Source of the DNA: CAZTQN01 sp964615765
GTDB lineage: Bacteria; Planctomycetota; Phycisphaerae; Phycisphaerales; UBA1924
Direction: 5' to 3'
DNA: 64,000 nucleotides
Assembly: GCA_964615765.1 (NCBI GenBank)
Contig: CAZTQN010000009.1
Span: forward strand, 1-64,000
This document shows positions 60,403 through 64,000 of this stretch, in pieces. The translations under genes were made by a program, and so were the position numbers. How positions within the stretch are numbered: the stretch's first letter is position 1; every line of letters starts with the position of its first letter. The notes beneath the pieces are model-generated. The model made no database searches. It worked only from the letters and a program-made list of their open reading frames with translations, and was not told where the DNA came from.

Positions 60403-61809
60403 ATGCCCCAATCCCCTCCCGGTCTTCTGCAACGCCAAATTCTAGAGCGGCTAGAAAGCGGCTACACCCGCCCCATGCTAAACGAATGGATACTCCGACT
60501 CTTTAGCGATCAAGATATCCGATCCGGAGCAGAGGCACTCCACCCCAGTATTCGAGAGCTGCTCAACAGCGCTCGCAGTCGCGCCGACGTACCGCCAGAT
60601 ATTCTGGAAACGCTTCTCACCGTATCGCAAATGCCGAACGTGGGAGGCATCGATCCTAAAGGCAAGAGAATTGTCTTTTTATTAGGCGCAGGCGCGTCTA
60701 AGCCTGCACCATCAAACATTCCCGTAACAAAGGAGCTCTTGCGACATCTATTCACAAGTGCAGAACGCTCCAATCGCGAGGAGGTGACGCAGGTCGCCGA
60801 GTTTTGCAAGAGGCATGAAATTGAGAACATCGAAGATCTGTTGACTGCCGCACAGGTCGCCACCTTCTGCAGCCGCAATCCGGCAATCCTAAAACTCACT
60901 GAGTTTCTGTTGTATCGTGATAATCCGGACGAGCCAGGCAGGAGATTTAGGCGGGCGTTTGAGGTGTCGTCCATCGCGCTACTGCAGGACACCTTCCAGA
61001 TGCTCTTCGCATCACTCTCTGGCATCATGCTCCCTGCAAAGCCGAACGCGTGTCACACGGCAATCGCAAGCTTCGCACAGGAAGCATCTGATACAGTATT
61101 CATCACTACAAACTACGATCTCTGCATAGACTTAGCGCTGCAGGAGGCGGGCCACCAGTTTTCATATGGCATCGAGTTCGCCAATCAACCGTCCGTGGGC
61201 GGCAGTGCCTCAACCCGGCTGCTGAAACTCCACGGCAGCCTTAACTGGTTCTACTGCGAAACGTGTCAAAAGGTACAGTTGGTTGATATTACCAAGATGC
61301 TTGAAGACTTCGAGCAGGAGCGCTCGCCGTACCCTGTCATTGGCGTGTGCAAGACATGTAGCGGGCAACGCCGCGGCATGGCAGTTCCTCCCCTGGCGAT
61401 GAAGTTCGACTTCTTTCCACCCTTAACGCCGCTGATTAACGCTGCAGAGCAGGCGTTCAATAATGCCGACCTCGTCGTGGCAATTGGCTTTTCATTTGCC
61501 GATGCGGATCTGTACATTTCTCGAATGATTAGCAAGGCACTTCAGGCAAAGCCCGCCCAGCAACTGATCATCGTCGACCCCTCCAGCGACGTGGCCGACC
61601 GCGTTCAGCGGCGACTCACAAGGGCCACTCCCGGGTTTAGCGCAGAGCGCGTCCGTAGAATCCCCGGCGACTGCGCGGAACTTGTACCGCGATTTCTCTC
61701 TGGAGAGCTTAGAGACTCTGATAAGCCGAACGGCATCCTTGTAGATTCCGAAATCAAGATTCGCTCAAAATCTCACGAATCGTCACTAAAGCATGTTCGT
61801 GTTCGATAA
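60403..61809 (+). CDS. SIR2-family protein with zinc ribbon, in low-GC island
   Basis: 468 residues from ATG 60403. N-terminal helical part 1-85, then the SIR2 domain: GAGAS at 95-99, FITTNYD near 233-239, catalytic-type His in LLKLHGSLNW (His277), a zinc site C285/C288 and C316/C319, and AIGFSFADADLYI. SIR2 folds bind NAD; many stand-alone bacterial members deplete NAD in anti-phage defence, but this protein also keeps the deacetylase-type zinc cysteines. A hand count gives 25 of 60 G+C at 61081-61140 against 45 of 60 at 60061-60120, so it was probably acquired. ATG 60280 in frame would add 41 residues. Confidence 0.82.
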   Translation: MPQSPPGLLQRQILERLESGYTRPMLNEWILRLFSDQDIRSGAEALHPSIRELLNSARSRADVPPDILETLLTVSQMPNVGGIDPKGKRIVFLLGAGASKPAPSNIPVTKELLRHLFTSAERSNREEVTQVAEFCKRHEIENIEDLLTAAQVATFCSRNPAILKLTEFLLYRDNPDEPGRRFRRAFEVSSIALLQDTFQMLFASLSGIMLPAKPNACHTAIASFAQEASDTVFITTNYDLCIDLALQEAGHQFSYGIEFANQPSVGGSASTRLLKLHGSLNWFYCETCQKVQLVDITKMLEDFEQERSPYPVIGVCKTCSGQRRGMAVPPLAMKFDFFPPLTPLINAAEQAFNNADLVVAIGFSFADADLYISRMISKALQAKPAQQLIIVDPSSDVADRVQRRLTRATPGFSAERVRRIPGDCAELVPRFLSGELRDSDKPNGILVDSEIKIRSKSHESSLKHVRVR

Positions 61810-61881
61810 TCGATAAATCAACACGGTGACGCCGAACCGCGGTTGCGCGATCGTGCCGAAGTTTACTGCACATCCAAGCTG

Positions 61882-62976
61882 TCACTTTTTCTCCACCAGC
61901 GCCTTCGCCCCCGCATGCCCAAGGCCCGCGGCTTGTTTGGCGAAACGCTTAGACGCGTCGGCGTCGCCGGCGCGCTGGGCCCATAGGGCGGCTTGGTACG
62001 CGATCTCGGCGTCGCCGGGTTGGGCGGCGGCGGCCTGGGCGTACATCGCCGCCGCGTCGGTTGGGCGGCGCAGCAGGCCGTAGCTCTCCGCCGTCAGCGC
62101 CAAGACCGGCGTCTGCGCACGGGTGGCGGCGTCGAGCGATGTCAGCAGCGCGAGGGCCTTGTCGGCGTCGCCGGTGCGGTTGAGCGCGCGGGCTTCGACG
62201 ACGCGCCACCGCCCCGCTTCGGGCTGGAGCGTGCGGGCTTTCTCGATGTGCTGCAGCGCCAGGCGGGCGTTGTTGCGGCGGAGTTCGATCTCGGCGAGCG
62301 TGCCCCAGGCCTCGGGCCCGTCGGGCTTGAGTTTCGCCGCACGGAGCAGGCTGGCGACCGCCTCGGCGTCGTTGCCCGTGCGGGCCTGCACCATGCCGAG
62401 GAACAGGGGGAAGCGGGCGTCGGCGGGGTCGAGCGTTTGCGCGGTGGCGTAGTGCTCAACGGCGCGTTCGGAGAGGCCGGCCTGGGTGGCGGCGGTGCCG
62501 GCTTCGAAGTGGAGGGCCGCGCCCGCCGGGTTGCGGGTCACACCGCCCGCGCCGTCGCTGGCGGGGCGGGCGTCGGCGCCGGCGATCGCGATGGCGGCCT
62601 GGTACTGCTCGTACGCGTCCTTGGGCTGGTTCAAGCCGAAATAGGCCTGCGCGAGCGCGACGCGGACGCCCTGGTCTTCCGCGGCGGGCCCCTCGGCGTC
62701 GGCGAGCGGGCGGAGGAGTTTGACGACCTCGTTGAACTGGCCGGCGCGCTGGAAGTTCGCGGATTTCTCGAGAGCCGCGGCGATGCTGGGCCCGCTGGCC
62801 GCCGGGACGCCGGTGGATGACGTCGCGCCGGCGGTGTGGCGGGCCTCGGCCTGACGCGGGCCGCGGAGCGCGTCGGGCAGGAGCACGACGCCCCCGACGA
62901 CGAGCGCGGCGGCCAAGCCGCAGGCCAGGGCGAGCATGGGGGCGTTCTGACGCAGGCGATCGGCGGGGGCAGACAT
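61882..62976 (-). CDS. TPR-repeat membrane protein
   Basis: 364 residues. One N-terminal helix (about 13-35, LALACGLAAALVVGGVVLLP) and a long TPR solenoid: IAAALEKSANFQRAGQFNEV, LAQAYFGLNQPKDAYEQYQA, AVEHYATAQTLDPADARFPL and further units to the end. No lipobox cysteine in the usual place, so it is probably a single-pass membrane protein with TPRs outside. Function is unknown. Its start is divergent from valS by about 160 bp. Confidence 0.8.
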   Translation of the reverse strand: MSAPADRLRQNAPMLALACGLAAALVVGGVVLLPDALRGPRQAEARHTAGATSSTGVPAASGPSIAAALEKSANFQRAGQFNEVVKLLRPLADAEGPAAEDQGVRVALAQAYFGLNQPKDAYEQYQAAIAIAGADARPASDGAGGVTRNPAGAALHFEAGTAATQAGLSERAVEHYATAQTLDPADARFPLFLGMVQARTGNDAEAVASLLRAAKLKPDGPEAWGTLAEIELRRNNARLALQHIEKARTLQPEAGRWRVVEARALNRTGDADKALALLTSLDAATRAQTPVLALTAESYGLLRRPTDAAAMYAQAAAAQPGDAEIAYQAALWAQRAGDADASKRFAKQAAGLGHAGAKALVEKK

Positions 62977-63136
62977 CGGGGGAGTTTATCGAACCCGGAG
63001 GCGGGGCTCATCAGCGTGGCGCGGCGGGCAAACGCAAAGCGTTCGGCTCCCGGTCGGAGCGTGGGCGTCTCCATACACTCGACCGCTGCGTCTTCACGTC
63101 CTCTAGCCGCGTTGTCTCCCCTTCAGCGACCAAGCG

Positions 63137-64000
63137 ATGTCGAACACACCGAACCCAACCGCCCCGTCCGCGGCGAGCCCCGCCGGGCCCTCGCTCCCCA
63201 AGACCTATCAGCCGTCGTCGACGGAGCCGGCGGTTCGGGCGCGGTGGGACGCGTCGGGCGCGTTTCACCCGGACCCGGCCCGTGTGCTGAAAGGCGAGGC
63301 CAAGCCGTTCTGCGTGCTGATCCCGCCGCCGAATGTGACGGGGGCGCTGCACCTCGGGCACGCGCTGAACAACACGCTGCAGGACATCCTGACGCGCTCG
63401 CACCGGATGAAGGGGTTCGAGACGCTGTGGATGCCGGGGACCGACCACGCGGGGATCGCGACGCAGGCGGTCGTCGAGCGCCGGCTGCGGAAGGAGGGCA
63501 AGCTCAAGGGCGCGCTGAAGGAGGCGATGACGCGCGACGAGTTTGTCGGGCAGGTGCAGGTGTGGAAGGACGAGTACGAGGCGCGGATCACGGGGCAGCT
63601 CAAGGCGATGGGCTGCTCGTGCGACTTTGCGCGGCAGCGGTTCACGATGGACGACATCTGCGCAAGGGCCGTGCGCGAGGCGTTCTTCCGCCTGTTCAAG
63701 GACGGCCTGATCTACCGCGGCAAGCGGCTGGTGAACTGGGACCCGGTGCTGCAGACCGCGGTCGCCGACGATGAGTGCTACGACGAAGAACTCGATTCGT
63801 TCTTCTACTACCTGCGGTACCCGCTGGTGCATCAGAAGGTGAAGGACGCCGCCGGGCAGGTGCAGCCGGTGACGTGGAACGAACTCGTGACGCGCGGCTA
63901 TCCCGGCGCGGGCGAGCACCCGGGCGAGCAGCAGGCGTGGGTGACGGTCGCGACGACGCGCCCGGAGACGTATCTCGGCGATACCGCCGTCGCGATCAAC
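63137..64000 (+). CDS. valS: valine--tRNA ligase (3' partial)
   Basis: 288 codons from ATG 63137 up to the right edge. Class I aminoacyl-tRNA synthetase: HIGH-type motif LIPPPNVTGALHLGHALNNT, then MPGTDHAGIATQAVVERRL as in ValS and the start of the editing domain (VNWDPVLQTAVADDE, VATTRPETYLGDTAVAIN). It charges tRNA-Val and edits threonine. The KMSKS motif and anticodon-binding part lie outside the window. Confidence 0.95.
   Translation, partial: MSNTPNPTAPSAASPAGPSLPKTYQPSSTEPAVRARWDASGAFHPDPARVLKGEAKPFCVLIPPPNVTGALHLGHALNNTLQDILTRSHRMKGFETLWMPGTDHAGIATQAVVERRLRKEGKLKGALKEAMTRDEFVGQVQVWKDEYEARITGQLKAMGCSCDFARQRFTMDDICARAVREAFFRLFKDGLIYRGKRLVNWDPVLQTAVADDECYDEELDSFFYYLRYPLVHQKVKDAAGQVQPVTWNELVTRGYPGAGEHPGEQQAWVTVATTRPETYLGDTAVAIN

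Overview
The window is 64 kb of high-GC chromosome, most probably from a planctomycete of the class Phycisphaerae. The evidence is a shared C-terminal tail on three secreted proteins (core TVQDxFDFL, followed by W/YF). A sigma factor of the planctomycete-enriched ECF type is also fused by overlap to a Ser/Thr kinase with a TPR region, and there are several zinc-ribbon and DUF membrane proteins common in that class. Genus and species cannot be read from the sequence.

Region by region. 1-11.5 kb: a hydrolase, GNAT acetyltransferase, membrane Zn peptidase, a heat-shock cluster (CbpA-type DnaJ divergent from two Hsp20 genes), a SpoIIE-type phosphatase, NAD kinase, two lipoproteins, endonuclease IV and an SDR. 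11.7-17.8 kb: tRNA-Pro(GGG), a divergent DUF1801 pair, a methyltransferase, a chemotaxis receptor, a UdgX-type uracil-DNA glycosylase and a PNPOx-fold protein. 17.8-24.4 kb: ECF sigma/kinase operon, a double C-type-lectin secreted protein, a DUF2243 pair and PilT. 24.4-29.6 kb: DUF4190, DUF2752 and DUF2726 proteins, prfB (with a programmed-frameshift start) overlapping a HEPN-domain gene and a small partner gene, then another SDR. 29.6-37.3 kb: transhydrogenase SthA, one flagellin with a clear terminator, an FkbM methyltransferase, a Xer recombinase, and an anti-sigma/anti-anti-sigma pair. 37.4-49.6 kb: a 1243-residue secretin, an unknown protein with KAGSE repeats, CoaX, an MnmE-like GTPase, an RluA synthase, an FHA protein and HemW. 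49.6-60.2 kb: a second RluA, 6-phosphogluconolactonase, two large surface proteins, G6PDH and a ThiD2-ThiE fusion. 60.2-61.8 kb: one low-GC SIR2-family gene, apparently acquired. 61.9-64 kb: a TPR membrane protein and the 5' part of valS.

Functional links. Pgl and Zwf form the NADPH-producing oxidative branch, and SthA and NAD kinase also act on the NADP pool. The SpoIIE phosphatase, RsbW-type kinase and STAS protein are the three parts of a partner-switching stress module, but they lie 31 kb apart. Flagellin, MCP, PilT and a secretin indicate a motile, piliated cell.

The most interesting loci are the HEPN/small-protein pair overlapping prfB, the prfB frameshift site that uses UAA instead of UGA, the SIR2 island, UdgX, the G4-less MnmE-like GTPase, and a REP-like hairpin repeat that has entered the endonuclease IV coding region. 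Microsatellites with units of 6 to 15 bp are scattered through spacers and genes. All family names come from reading motifs by eye; no database was searched.
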